Shown piece by piece: positions 10,009 to 22,000 of a stretch of 64,000 bases of DNA (positions are counted from its first letter, which is position 1; each line of letters starts with the position of its first letter). The notes below the pieces were generated by a model that was given only the letters and a program-made list of their open reading frames with translations, was not told the DNA's origin and made no database searches. Source of the DNA: Lepidodermella squamata (taxonomy: Eukaryota > Gastrotricha). The DNA is taken from positions 2,232,001-2,296,000 of the forward strand of contig JBLDXI010000032.1 of the NCBI GenBank assembly GCA_047495785.1, written 5' to 3'. The position numbers and the translations under genes were made by a program.

Positions 10009-10599
10009 TCAGTAATGATCGACAAGGTAACGGGCATTGAAAGCAGCACTTCGAAGGCGTTGATCATACAGAAATTTGAAGAATGGATAGGCGACATACT
10101 GAAACCAGTAGGCTCGAATCCCGGACGAAATTCTGATGTTCATCATGGTCCGAGGCTCTTGATGTGGCGACTTGGTTTCGTAAAACCAAATTTTGTACTT
10201 GAGCTGCAGCCAGCTGTCATCGACGAATTCGATCGTGCGCGGAGGATCATAGGTCGCCAGAACATGGACGTAGTAGAAATTACCTGAAATTCATATAAAG
10301 AATTATCCTAGGCCGGAGTCAAATCGAAAATGCTCACCTAAGAGAGGAATGTTGATAGTTTCACGGTATCTTTTGCCCTTTGTTTTCGGGCCTTCTTCAA
10401 CTTCGATGAAACCAGCTACGCCTGGGTACCATTCCGAGAATTTTTCCAAATCACCAATGATATTGAAAGCTTCTTGCTGAGTCTTGGATAACAAGACTTG
10501 CTTCTCAGCAACAACAAGGTCGGAGTTGGTTGAAAAACTGTAGAGCAACGCGAAAACGAGGGCGACAATAGAATACAGAACTAGTCGAACGCTGAGCAT
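10009..10599 (-). CDS. Membrane-anchored SRPBCC/START-like lipid-binding protein
   Basis: Two exons, 10338-10599 and 10009-10283, join in phase 1 to give 178 residues. The start MLSVRLVLYSIVALVFALLY is a signal peptide or N-terminal anchor. The rest resembles the SRPBCC (polyketide cyclase / Coq10-type) helix-grip fold: an early helix (QQEAFNIIGDLEKFSEWYPG) matching the pattern of proteins that grip a hydrophobic ligand, a KRYRETINIPLLGEG strand pair, and a long C-terminal helix (FFKFLYDQRLRSAAFNA). Ligand and pathway are unknown. It is not a clear Coq10 because of the secretory-type N-terminus. It converges on IQCK with only 270 bp between the stops. Confidence 0.75.
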
Positions 10600-10777
10600 T
10601 TTTATGGCAATTAATTACTTCATAAAAATCTAAAAGCAAAAATAATTTTTGTCACATTTTATTCAAGTTAAAATTGCAAATATTGACTATTTTTGGTGTA
10701 ACACAGCTCGAATAATGGTAATGAATGAGATCACACACGAGATGCTGATAACTTAGTGTCTTTATAGACAATATTTT

Positions 10778-13007
10778 CTACTGAACAATCAAGCGATCAG
10801 CTCCGAATCCACCTTTATTAGCCCGAGTCTGGGCTCCAGCTTGTGCCGCGCCGGCGTTGCTCGCCGAAAGTGGGCTGGTTCGAACTTTGGCCTCTACCAA
10901 CTTCATAATTTCGCGCCATAGACGGACTTGTTTTACAGCCGCTTCACCGCCAGCCCCGCCCAATTCATGCTGCTGCTCGCGGAGAAGTCGACTCAACTGC
11001 TCGGCCTCCCCGATTCGGCGTGACATAATCTCACGGAAACTCTTCTTCCTCTCCTGCGGATCAGCCGACGTCAAACACCGCATTTCATCAGCAATTCGTT
11101 GCTGGTTAACCTCCAGCTGCTGCAAATGCGTGTTGTAATTGTAAAATTTGCCTTGTTCGTTGAGAAGTTGCTCCCGTAGCCGGCCGACCTCTTGTTCCAG
11201 CCGCGCCCAATTGCCAGCAGCACTTGCCGCAGCCGAGTCATAGCCGGTTTTCCGCTCGGCGTGAAGCGCCGACAACTCCTGAACAGCCTGGCGAAGAGGC
11301 CGGACTTCTTTCAGCATCGGCGCTAGAGAAGCTTTCTTCTCAGCGATTCGGGCGTTCAATCGCTTGACCAAATCGGCCATATCTGACAGGGCTTTACCTT
11401 TACCCTCATCGACGTCGGCCTTTTTCGACGAAACAGTCTCGAGACGCTCTTGAGTAGCCCTCGCCCCAGCAACGCCGCGGTTCGATTCAGCCATAGATAG
11501 GTGATTACCCGCGTCGTCATCGCGCTGTTTCAGAATTTCAAGAGTACGAGTCAAAATTCCGAGTTCCGAAATTTGTTCCTGTACTATCGCTCGTTTCGAT
11601 CGGAAATCAGCGTTTTTCACTTTCAGTTTCCCGGCATAAGAGCGGAGTTCTTCCTCGGTACGGCCAACGTATTGTTTAGGCGCTGAGGTTGTGTTAACAG
11701 ATCGTTGCGGCACGTTATCGCCCGCATTAGCATTCGCCTGTTGCGCTTTAGCATTTGACTCGGCTTCCAGCGCAGCAGCTTCCTGGCGCAGTTCGAGGAG
11801 ACGGCTAGCGACAGACTCTCGCTTAGCCGCAACTACGGTCGCCTGTTGTCGGAAAACACTCAACTGCTGCTCCTGTGAATCAGCGGCTAAGCGCTGCTCG
11901 ACCAGCCGGTTTAGATCAGCAGCGGCCTCAGAGACGCGACTTCGAAGTGCGCCGACATCGCTCGCCCCAACAGCCGGTTCATTCGCCATTTGTTGGAGGG
12001 AACGAAGCCTTCGTTTAGCCAGAGTGACTTCTTTCGGCAAGTCATGCTCGGCTAACGCGGCGTTAGCTGCCACGCTTTGTTCCAGCCGGTCTAGGAGCCG
12101 CTGAGCCCCGGCCCCAGCATTAGCTTGCCTAGCCTCGCTCAGCTGTTGACGAGTTCGATGGACCCTTTGCTCGAGATGGGACATTGCAGATCGTAACGTC
12201 GCTTTTTGCTGATTAATCTGCGCTTCTTTGTCTCGTTCTTGACGCACAGCACGGGCTAGTTCAAGCAGTTTCCCAGCTCCCTCAACCCCGGCTCGGTGGT
12301 TATTAGCCTTTTGCTTCAACCGTTCAACACGCCGAGCGACTTGCTCACGTTCTTGCTCCATGTTTTCAATGTCAGTTCGAACCTCCTGGGTACTTTCGCC
12401 AGCCCGTCGAAATTCGTCCAGTTGCGAGTGGATGTCTTTGAAGTCGGCTAGCGCTGATTCATACTCGGCGTTGAGTGCGGCTAATTCGTCGTCTTGCAAA
12501 AGCTCGATTGGCACGTCAATTTTTCGCAGGAAATGGCCGAGATAGGCTCGCGTTTTCACGTCTTGCATGTTTTGGAGCAGCCATTCAAGCAGCGGGTAAA
12601 CGTGAGATTTCTCGCCCAAAACCAAGCCCTGCCGAAAAGCATTCCTAAAATTTCAAAATATTATCAATTTTGGTTATATTAGTTGAAAAATGATCTTACA
12701 TAGCTTCAGGACCATCGACTCCAGCCGGCTGATATCGCAATATCTGCAAAAGTTGCATGACTCGAACAGCAGTTTGCCCGGCATTTTCCTGCCGAATATC
12801 CACCTTATGCTGAAAATAATATATATTTTATCAATTTATTATCAATTATTATAAGAATCATACCCGGGCATCGACTTCACCGATGACATCATTCAAAATT
12901 TGAAGCAGCTGATTATTGTCCAGAGCATCGAAAGTGATCAAATTGTAGCTTTTGTTGAACGGTGGTTTGTTCAAAGCATCAACGATCGAGCGAATCTGCT
13001 CAGACAT
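10778..13007 (-). CDS. IFT81: Intraflagellar transport protein 81
   Basis: Three exons, 12864-13007, 12700-12809 and 10778-12644, join in frame to 706 residues (human 676). The N-terminus [17 protein letters not shown] followed by [18 protein letters not shown] is the calponin-homology-like tubulin-binding module; then comes [18 protein letters not shown] and a long coiled coil of Arg/Glu/Ala/Gln-rich heptads, including the conserved [16 protein letters not shown] and [16 protein letters not shown] near the end. IFT81 pairs with IFT74 in the IFT-B core and carries tubulin into growing cilia. The coiled coil is unusually rich in Ala and Gly codons compared with neighbours. It lies 277 bp downstream, on the same strand, of another coiled-coil gene. 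Confidence 0.96.
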
Positions 13008-13284
13008 GATTAAAATGCGTCTAAAATCATTTAAAATACAAGTTATCTACCACCACTTTATTACCACAAGGACAACTGGTGTCGCAAAGACTTGGCTATA
13101 AAGCGGTGTTTCACAATGGCTTCGAAAAAATGATAAAAAAAGTGTCGAGTATTTTGCGTAATAAGCACGTAAATAGCGACCAATACGAATGAGCATAATT
13201 ATTAGTTGGCTAAGCTTCATCATCAACAAAAAATGAGCAGTAGTGAACTTGAGGTAGTTAAAGGTACAGAATATCATCTGTCAG

Positions 13285-15283
13285 CTATTGCCTCCGCGCT
13301 ACCGCTGACTTGAACATTTCCATCTGCCGCTGATATTGCTTGATTTGGTCCTCCAAAGTAGCTATCATCCGAACATGATCAGCCCGAATACGAGTCAATT
13401 CTCGATTTCTCGATTGTTCTGTAAAAATCAGCAATTTTCACAAGTGCAATGTGGTTTTCTTCAAAAAATGTGCCACGCAAGAAAGCTCGTTTGAGAATTT
13501 AGATTGAGAATCACTCAGTAAAAGGTGAAAAAGTGAAAATGTATAAATTGTCCGCCTGTTAATACGACATTTCTTGATTTCCTTATTTAAATATCAATAA
13601 CAACAGTAAAATTAATATATCCCACAAATATCAATGTGCCTTACCTTCCTGCAGCTGAGTCTTGACTTTCTCCAAAATATCTTCCACATCATCACATCTT
13701 CGCTTTTTGTCATCCATCAATCGGTTAATTGTATTTTGCCGCATATTCAGTTCTCTTCCCAAATCGTTGACCATTTTCCGAGTTGATTCATCAGCTGTGG
13801 CCATTTTAGCATCACAGGCTAACAGCGTAATTCGAGAATCCTCTTCAGCTGCTTTCACCTTGTAACGATATTGCATTTCAATTTCGATGCACCTTTCTTT
13901 TGCTTCGGTCAACTCCCGCTCAATGTCGGTGCGTTCCTTGCAACACTTGCCGTGTTCTTCGCTCAATAGAGCGACTTGTCGCTGTAATTCATCGATTCGA
14001 GACTGTTTAACGTGAATATCGCTACTACATCGTTCGGACAGTTTCGACAGGGCTAGTTCGAGTTTCTCAACTTTCAGCAGCAACTGCTGCTTGACAAATA
14101 AAGCTTCGTCTCTAGCGCACTCAGCAGCAGCTGCCCGACGAATCGCCTCCGATTTTTCCGCTACATCAGTTTGAGTGGAATTAGCGATACTAGTGTGTAG
14201 CTGCTCATACATTGCATCAACATTTCGGTAGTCTCGCTGAAGCTGCTCATATTTCAGGCGCCATTCCGTCAAGTCCAAATTGAGGCGATCATTGTCTGAT
14301 TTACAGGCGTCCAAATCTTGTTGCATGGAATGCCTTGCTCGTTCAACTTCGGCTTGAACTCGCTCTGAACACTCGCGAAGTATTATCGTTAAATTTTTCT
14401 CCGTTTCACGCTCTTTTTCCGCTGCTCTACCCAGCTCGGCACAAACTGAGCTGTGTTCTATGGACAGTTCTGAATACAACTTCTCCGTCTCCTTCAGTTG
14501 CAACAGCAGAGACATGTTCTCGCGATCCAAAGCTTGCATTTTGTTTTGTAAATGTTCTATCAGCTTATGGGCCTGATCTCTCTCATGAGTGACGGCAGTT
14601 GCCTGTTCGAGGGCCATGTCCGCGCACTTTTTCAGTTCGCTAGCCTGAGATCTCGCGTCAGCCAATTCGGAGGCCTGCCTTTTCAAGGCGCCTTCGCAGT
14701 TTAACAAATCGTTCTTCGACTTTTCGAAGGCAGAGCAGCACGTGACAAGGCGTTGCGAGAGCTCGATTATATCATTTTCGCGGTCAACAAGTTGTTCAGA
14801 TTTCTGTTGAAGCTCACAATTAACAGACTGAAGCTGAGCCTTCAGAGCAGAATACATGGATTCCAAGTTTTTAAGCTTTTCCAAAAGTATCTTACAAGGA
14901 TCGTCAGGAGTGATTTGGCGATTCTGTAAGTAGTTAATGACGTCATCGGCTCTATTTCGCTCATTTTGAATATTTGTGCGCAGTTTAATGAGTAGCTCCA
15001 CAACATTTATCACCGTGTTTCCTGCTGATGCGTCAATTTTAAGGAAGCTTGACATTCCTTCTTGAAGTATGACACGCTCTTCATTGGAAAAGCTTTGCAG
15101 CTTGTTGAGAATGTCAAAAAGCTTAGCGAATATAACATGAAACATTTCATTGATTTGAAATGGGTCGATGTCTCCATCGAGATTTCTAACATTGCCGCTT
15201 TCTTCTGCTATGCCTCGACTGGAGCAAATACGCTTGAATTCGTTGAAAAGATTCAGCAACTGACTTGTTTCGCTGTCACCCAT
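13285..15283 (-). CDS. Coiled-coil protein of unknown family
   Basis: Exon 13645-15283 begins MGDSETSQLLNLFNEFKRIC and exon 13285-13418 ends KSAVARRQ; the join is in phase 1 and gives 590 residues. After a ~110-residue N-terminal region with several hydrophobic positions (FHVIFAKLFDILNKL), the protein is almost continuous coiled coil with heptads of Leu, Glu, Lys, Gln and Arg and no obvious catalytic motif. No family is recognisable by eye; a centrosomal, ciliary or tethering role is possible. The gene is in the same direction as IFT81, 277 bp upstream of it, which weakly hints at co-expression but proves nothing. The intron between the exons is 226 bp, longer than usual here. Confidence 0.85.
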
Positions 15284-16451
15284 TATCTTCTAAAATTCTA
15301 AGCGCAATTTAATCACTAGAAACAAGAGCAACATTAATTATTAAAATCAAAGTGCTGAGGTAATTTCTTAATGTGAATTTCTTAAGATAGTTTAGCTTTG
15401 GCAACTTTGATACAGCCCTCAATTACCATAGGAAACGTGAATAGGAACGCAATTACAAACAAATATCAACAGTAACATCTTTCGGGCGTGGCAGAGCCTA
15501 AAGAAGGGATTTCATGCGCAACTTGAGCCAGCCACAAAAGGGATCGAAATTAAAAATGGCAAAATACGCGGTACGAAAACTATTTTCCATTCGCCGGAGC
15601 GGTCTGCTGCGAAAAAACCACTTTTCATTAAACATTATCACGGTCTCAAGCCTCAAGCCAAAAGTCATCACGATCGGTAAGTACTTCGGTTCATCATGGA
15701 AAAAATCCTATAAACATACAAATTTAGCACAAGAAAAACCTGGGGTATTGGATAGAAATTAATAGTACATGGAACATATATTTAAGCAATCGCCGAAAGT
15801 TCCTCTTAAATGCGAGAGCTGGGGACTGAATGGCCAACGGCAACTCAAAACAAGAAACTAAAGACGCGTAAATAACAAATTCTGTCCAATATTTAATATC
15901 TAAAATAATCCATTTACACGCAGAATTACTTTTATTGCCGTGAAAATGTAAAAACTAATGATTATTTTGAAACTCGAGATAACAGCTGATTGGTGCCAGG
16001 TAATCCACGTTGCACATGCACTTGAAAGGTTTTTAAAACCTGGCTGTTTTCTTTCAGGAGAGAGATGCTGACGTGGCGTTATAAGAAGGGTCTCGAACCT
16101 TGGTAGTTACTTCAAGCTACTTGCCGGGGCTCTCGACCGGCTTATTTATGCCCATCATTAACTCAGTACTTGAAGTTAAATAGCGGGGAATAGCTGAGAG
16201 AATGTTATTACTCTTCTGTCACTTCTTAATTTATTAAACCTGATAGGTGATAGTCTCTCATTGATGTTTAGATTTTTGCTCAGTTGTTAGTTAGTTGTGT
16301 TGATTAGTGATTTTTTCTTGAAACATTAAGAATACTAACCATAGCATTATGCCTGATGTGTGAGAAATGGTAGATAAATTTCATCCTACTGCCTACTGCG
16401 CATTGTTATTCTCTCGATCATCTGATATCTCTATTTAGATCTGATGAAATC
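15284..16451. other. Divergent promoter region before PDIA4
   Basis: About 1.2 kb between divergent genes. Apart from the UPR element listed separately, a TTATAAG box at 16079-16085 and a CCACG at 16005-16009, no gene is supported. A weak open frame around 15514-15762 has no family resemblance. Confidence 0.5.
16069..16076 (+). promoter_or_regulatory. Putative UPR element (XBP1/ATF6 site) of PDIA4
   Basis: TGACGTGG matches the UPRE consensus TGACGTGR bound by XBP1/ATF6. It lies about 380 bp before the PDIA4 ATG, and a CCACG half site (16005-16009) is 60 bp further upstream, downstream of an ATTGG at 15989-15993. The spacing is not a canonical ERSE. ERp72 genes are classic unfolded-protein-response targets, so the site is plausible; an 8-bp match alone is weak. 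Confidence 0.5.
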
Positions 16452-18476
16452 ATGACTTCATTAAAAAGATTGATAATATTCGCCGCAGTTTTCGCGTCAG
16501 CTTTCAGTGACGAGACTACCCCCACTGTTGAGAAGGGTGTATATGTTTTGACGACAAAGAATTTTGACAGCTTCATTCAGGAGCATCCTTTCGCCTTCGT
16601 TGAATTTTATGCACCTTGGTGTGGTCACTGCAAGGTATGCTTTGAAATTTGAAACTGATGAAATATCCATGTTACATTGATTAAAATTTCAGTCATTGGC
16701 ACCGAAATGGGAGGCTGTGGCAAATCAGATCAAAGATAGGAAGTTCGGAGACAAATCTGTTGTCCTCGCCAAGGTTGATGCCACCGTTGAGACTGAGTTG
16801 GGCACTCGTTTTGAGGTGCAAGGATACCCCACTCTCAAGTGGTTCCGCGACGGACAGGCGAGCGAATTCGATGGCTCTGGCCGCGAGGAGAGCGACCTTA
16901 TTTCCTTCATCGAAGAGCACGCAGACCCCAACTGGCAACCACCAAAGAGCAAAGTCGTCGATCTCACCGGAGCCAACTTCACCGAGTTTATCGAGAATCA
17001 TGACATTTCCTTGGTTGAATTCTACGCACCTTGGTGTGGTCATTGCAAACGTTTGGCACCGGAATACGAGAAGGCTGCCCGTAAGCTCAGCGAGCGCCCA
17101 ACCGGAGCTCCCATTCCTTTGGCTAAGGTCGATGCTACGGCCGCTGAAAACACTGATTTGGCGAAGCAATATGACGTTACTGGCTACCCGACACTGAAAG
17201 TTTTCCGTCAAGGTCGTGTTTTTGATTTCAAGTCAAAGGGGGCTCCGGATGAACATTCGATCGTCGCGTACATGGAAAAGCAAGCGCAACCTGCTAGCTT
17301 GAAGATTGTCGACAAAAACAACTTTAAGAAATCAGTCGAGAGCTCAGTTGAGGATATGGTCGTTGTTGGATTTTTCGAATCTGAGACCGATAAATTCTAC
17401 CAAACCTACATTGAAGCTGCCAACGAAATGCGCGACGATGACTTCAAGTTCTTCCATGTTATTGGCCGTGAGGCATGGAAAGACTACGATGTGTCGAAGC
17501 CTCTAGTCGCTATCTACGTGCCAACTCGTTTCCAGACCAAGTACGAACCTAAGCGCCATGAATTTACCACTGCCGATGCCAAGCGATCGGAAATTGTCGC
17601 TTTCATTCAAGCAAACTCGGTTCCCCTCGTTGGCCATTACAACTCGAATACTCGCGAGAAGAGGTACAACACCAGGCGTCCGCTTTGCCTGTTCTTCTAC
17701 TCGGTCGATTTCTCGCACGAATATCGTGACACCACCCAGATGTGGCGTCGCAAGGTCGCCGATATTGCCAACGACTTCCGTGATATTACCTTCGCTATTG
17801 CCAACGACGAAGAGTTCGAAAGCGTTATGCGCGAAATGGGCCTCGAAGACTCGAGCGAAGAAATCAACGTCGCCTGCTACGATTCTAAGGGTACCAAATT
17901 CCCTCTTGATCCTCCGATGGAGGAATGGAGTGACAAACACGTCCGAAGCTACCTGAACAAGATGAAAAAGGGTCAACTGAAACCTTTCTTCAAATCTCAA
18001 CCCGTCCCGGCGAAGGGCAAGGATAAAGATGGCCAGGTCACTATTGTTGTGGGCAAAACTTTCAACGATATCGTCATGAACTCTGACAAGGATGTCTTGG
18101 TCTTCATTCACGCGCCTTGGTGTGGCCATTGCAAGGTTGGTTTAATCGAAATGCTTATTTCCTTCCTTAATTTTTGTGTCTTGTTTTAAAGAACTTTGCT
18201 CCTGAGTACAAGAAGTTGGCCGAGAAGGTCATCCCGAAGGAAGGCAATAATTTGATTATTGCTAAGATCGACGGTACTGGCAACGACCTTCACCCCAGCT
18301 TTACTGCTACAGGCTTCCCGACCATTTACTTCGCGCCAGCTGGTAGCAAAGAGACCCCACACAAGTATGAAGGCTCTCGTACTGTCGACGACATGATCAC
18401 CTTCATGAAGCAGCACTCGACCAAGGCTTTCATCGCCGACAAGAAAACCGACGATTCGAAGAAAGAAGAGCTGTGA
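16452..18476 (+). CDS. PDIA4: Protein disulfide-isomerase A4 (ERp72)
   Basis: Three exons, 16452-16634, 16693-18135 and 18192-18476, give 636 residues (human 645). A signal peptide ([16 protein letters not shown]) is followed by domains a0-a-b-b'-a'. Three thioredoxin active sites APWCGHCK lie at about Cys57, Cys176 and Cys538, which marks ERp72 rather than two-site PDI or ERp57. The C-terminus is KEEL, an ER-retrieval signal typical of this family. The enzyme forms and rearranges disulfides of secretory proteins in the ER lumen. Introns 1 and 3' intron both fall directly after a CGHCK codon block, showing that domain duplication preserved intron position for a0 and a'. A putative UPR element lies upstream. 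Confidence 0.97.
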
Positions 18477-19052
18477 AACAAATCACTCAATTATTATGAC
18501 AAGGACACTTATCAACAGTGCAATCTGCTGAAAATGTCTGATTCTAGGTCGTGATATAATGGCATGCTTATTGTTTAACTTAATATTTATTCACTCATGG
18601 TAGAGTTTTGTTTTGTCGGTGATATCATTTTGTGTTCTTGTTTTTCTGGGCGTTGTCTTGCCGTTTTAATGTGTTGTATTACTAGCCTTTAAAAGCGCTC
18701 AGGTGATCACAACAAAACGAGCCAAAGATGATTACTGTGGTCTTTCTGGGAGCTGTTCTCATTATTGATGCAATGTCATGAGCGTAAACTAAACATCGAA
18801 CGACCTATATATTATCATTCGTTTGCGGAAAAGGGATCGAAACAACTGCCTCTGTTTCACTTTTTTGTTCTGCGTGCATGATTAAAATGAAAGCAACGTA
18901 GGCTTTAATGAACAGCGGCTATTTTTGAACTAGAAATTTTGATTGAATGAAAAGAAAGAAATCGAGCGAACATGACTTGAGAAAGACAGCAGCCAGATAG
19001 AAGCTACCCATTCATCATCAACATCAAAACATCCCGTACTTCCAAAACCAGC
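18477..19052. other. PDIA4 3' flank and SNX promoter
   Basis: No open frame of note. It should hold the PDIA4 3' UTR and the start region of the sorting-nexin gene. Confidence 0.5.
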
Positions 19053-22000
19053 ATGGAACCCACGATTAAACAGCAACACGCTATTGGCGCTTGTGGCTTA
19101 GTGGTGTTCTTCACTTTGTACGGGTAAGGTTGCCGATCATGATTTGAGAAAAGTAATTTAACGCTATTTCGTTTGCAGCGCCTCAGCATCGCTGCTTGTT
19201 TCAATTTTCGTATCGACCCTGGTCATAGTCGTCGGCCTGTTATCGTTCTTTGTCACGTCTTTCATGTTAAGGTGGATTTGACTAATTTTTATCCAATCAC
19301 AAGTTTCGAATGTATGTTTTATTCCAGAATGAATGGAATCGCGTGTCTCCCATCATTTTTCCACCCTGAAACTAAAAAATTACGTTTTCAAATATGGTCT
19401 GGGAAGTACATTCAAGCGTCAAATGACCAAGCGCTTCTGACTTCCCTTACAAAATCGTATTCGCAACTACCCCTGATTCTCGGTGAGCATCGGAAAACGC
19501 CTCTGCCTATCCCAGCCAAAGTTGACGATGCGTTAGAAGGTCAGTGATTATAAAAATTGATTTAATCTAGAATAAATTTCCGATTTCTTAAGAACTGATT
19601 GACGCATTCATCCGGTTTTACATTTGTTCTTGGTACGTCGGCCGAGTAAGCGAGAAGCCTGATTTCATTGAAGAAGTTCGACATTCCCTGGCCTGTGTCT
19701 TGCGATCTCTGTACGAGCTGCTGCTAGATGCGGATATGGCGGGTGTTGTGAGCAACAAAATCGCGCCAATTTTCTTGAAACACCTTTATATCGCAAAAAT
19801 TTATGGGAAGAAGCGAAACGCGCGAAGTGTCTCGGCAGCAAATTTCACGACATCTGAATTATCGCGGCAAATTTTGTCATCCTATTACGCCGGGAAGCGC
19901 GTTCATCCCGCTGCTACTAGCGCCGAAAACGAGGCGTTGTACCTTCGATCGGTTGTCGATATTTTGCTACCGCTTTTATGCCCACCTGAATTGCTGGTTG
20001 TCCCATCGAGTCGATTATTTTTACGTGAAGCTGTCGCCGCAAAATTGCTGTCATTGGTCAATTATTTGGCGAACCCAATTACTGTGAATAAATTACTGTA
20101 TTTATGGGCGAGCCCGGGTCGCAAGTTCCCGGGCAACGTATCAAGTTGGCGATTATTGCTAGCTGACTACGGCTGGCGACGAACTAGAACGACGCCTTTG
20201 CTGTGTTTCTCCCTGCAAGAAATCACCCCGGAACAAAACGCGGCTCCTTCCCAGTTCCACAGTCGACTTTTATACGCGTTTCAACAATTTTTAAGGCGGC
20301 ACGGATCAACCTATCTTGACATCTACATTTTATATCAAGAAATCAGTGAGTTGCCTTTTTTCGAAAATTCCTCCTTAATGAATTATTTTAGCTGTTGAAA
20401 TTATTCCTGTATTTGGCGATGCGCGTCTCTTGGCTTTCGATGCGTCGAAAACAAATCAGTCAGTTCGGAGGAAGCTTTTCAGTAAGATTCATGAGCTGTA
20501 CCGGGCTTATGTCGATCCAAGCGCTCAACGCAGTCCGACTTGTGCCGATATTGCCGATGAGCCGGTCATGGGATCGGATCCTTGTGATAGCGAAGGCGTT
20601 GAACTCGCCGATGCTTGGCGCAGAAGTAACATTTTCTCCTGATTTTCGTTAAATTTTCGCAAATTTAAATGTTGTAGTAAGCTTAGCCGGTCAAGACAGC
20701 CTGGTTGACCCGGATACGGTGACAATTTTCCACCGGATTAAGCAGCACCTGGAAAACCGACTTCAGCCATTGATTTACGAGTTCAATCAAAGCGATTTAG
20801 CCGTGACTGTGTTCAAGAGCATCTCTTCAACCAGTCAGCCACCGGTCCGCGAGGCTCCAACCCGGAAACAGGTCATGGAAAGTTTGACGAAAAGCGCGTA
20901 CAAGTTCAGCGCAACGAACGGCAAATTACTGACCGATTCGAACGGGTCGCTGAATGCTGTCCCGCCGCCTGATGACCAAGACCAGTCGAGTTACCAGCAG
21001 CAGCTATCCGTGCAAACCAGCGGCCATCAGTCGCTGCGAGTGAGTCAAGGAACTCCACCTGCTCGTCAATTGTCGCCGTCTAGCGTTTCAAATGATGGGA
21101 AATGCATTTCGCCGAGTCCGAGTGGTGGCAGTGCGGACACGGCGTACAATTCGTCGGCAATGCAACCATCTTCCTCATCCCTGCTGCAAACTGACATTCC
21201 CGATCTATCAACTTGGCGCGTTTCGATTCCATTCGTCGAGTTCTCGCCGACGAATAAACAGTCGCTAACCGGCTCGCAACAGTCTATTCCGATCTACGTC
21301 GTCTCGGTGAGGCGCGTCGATTTTGTGACCGAAGAAGGAAGTCCTGAAGATGCGGAAAGCGAAGACAATAACCGGTTCTATATGCCAGGAGGTAAAAATT
21401 CGCGTCATAAAATTCTCCTGAAATGTTTGAATTATCCCTCTCAATTTATTTCGCAGCTATATCAAATATAAAGGGTACACTAGTTTTGCTTGAAAAAAAG
21501 CTTTTAACCCTGTCTCGAGGAATGTAGCACGTTTAACTGACAAATATATCTATACTTATTATTTTAGTTGAACCAATACGTAATCAAGACGATGTGTTTC
21601 GTTTGTCTGCTTCATCAGATGAAAATAGAAGGCGCTGTTGGAATGTTCGAAGGTACGTTTTCTCATAAAATTCACAAGCGTGAGTTGCGTGGTAAAGAAA
21701 AAAAAACGAAGCCCGCGGGAGCTTACTTAGATCCGTAACCATGTGCTTTGCCATTCTAATAATCATCAGTTTTAATTTGATTTGGATCAAGGCGTGATTT
21801 GTTGTGCCTAATAACTAATATTGGACTATTTTTTAATCATATAATCACTCGCGTCATCTATCGGTCAACTTTCAATTCACAGTATATTATGTGGGTCAAC
21901 TCAAGTGATTTTATGATTTAAGGGCCAATTAAATACATAATGCTTTGCTTAACTTTCGTTAATAACCTCTCTAACTTGTGTTATTTCAATTTTATTTAAG

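Noticed and set aside
9958-10287. Open frame on the plus strand of 109 codons
   Set aside because: It lies opposite the second exon of the SRPBCC gene, whose minus-strand translation is coherent and splices in phase.
11691-12104. 137-codon plus-strand frame inside IFT81
   Set aside because: Ser/Ala/Arg-rich antisense shadow of the GC-rich IFT81 coiled coil.
15514-15762. Lys-rich 82-codon frame upstream of PDIA4
   Set aside because: No recognisable domain, and it sits in a divergent promoter region.
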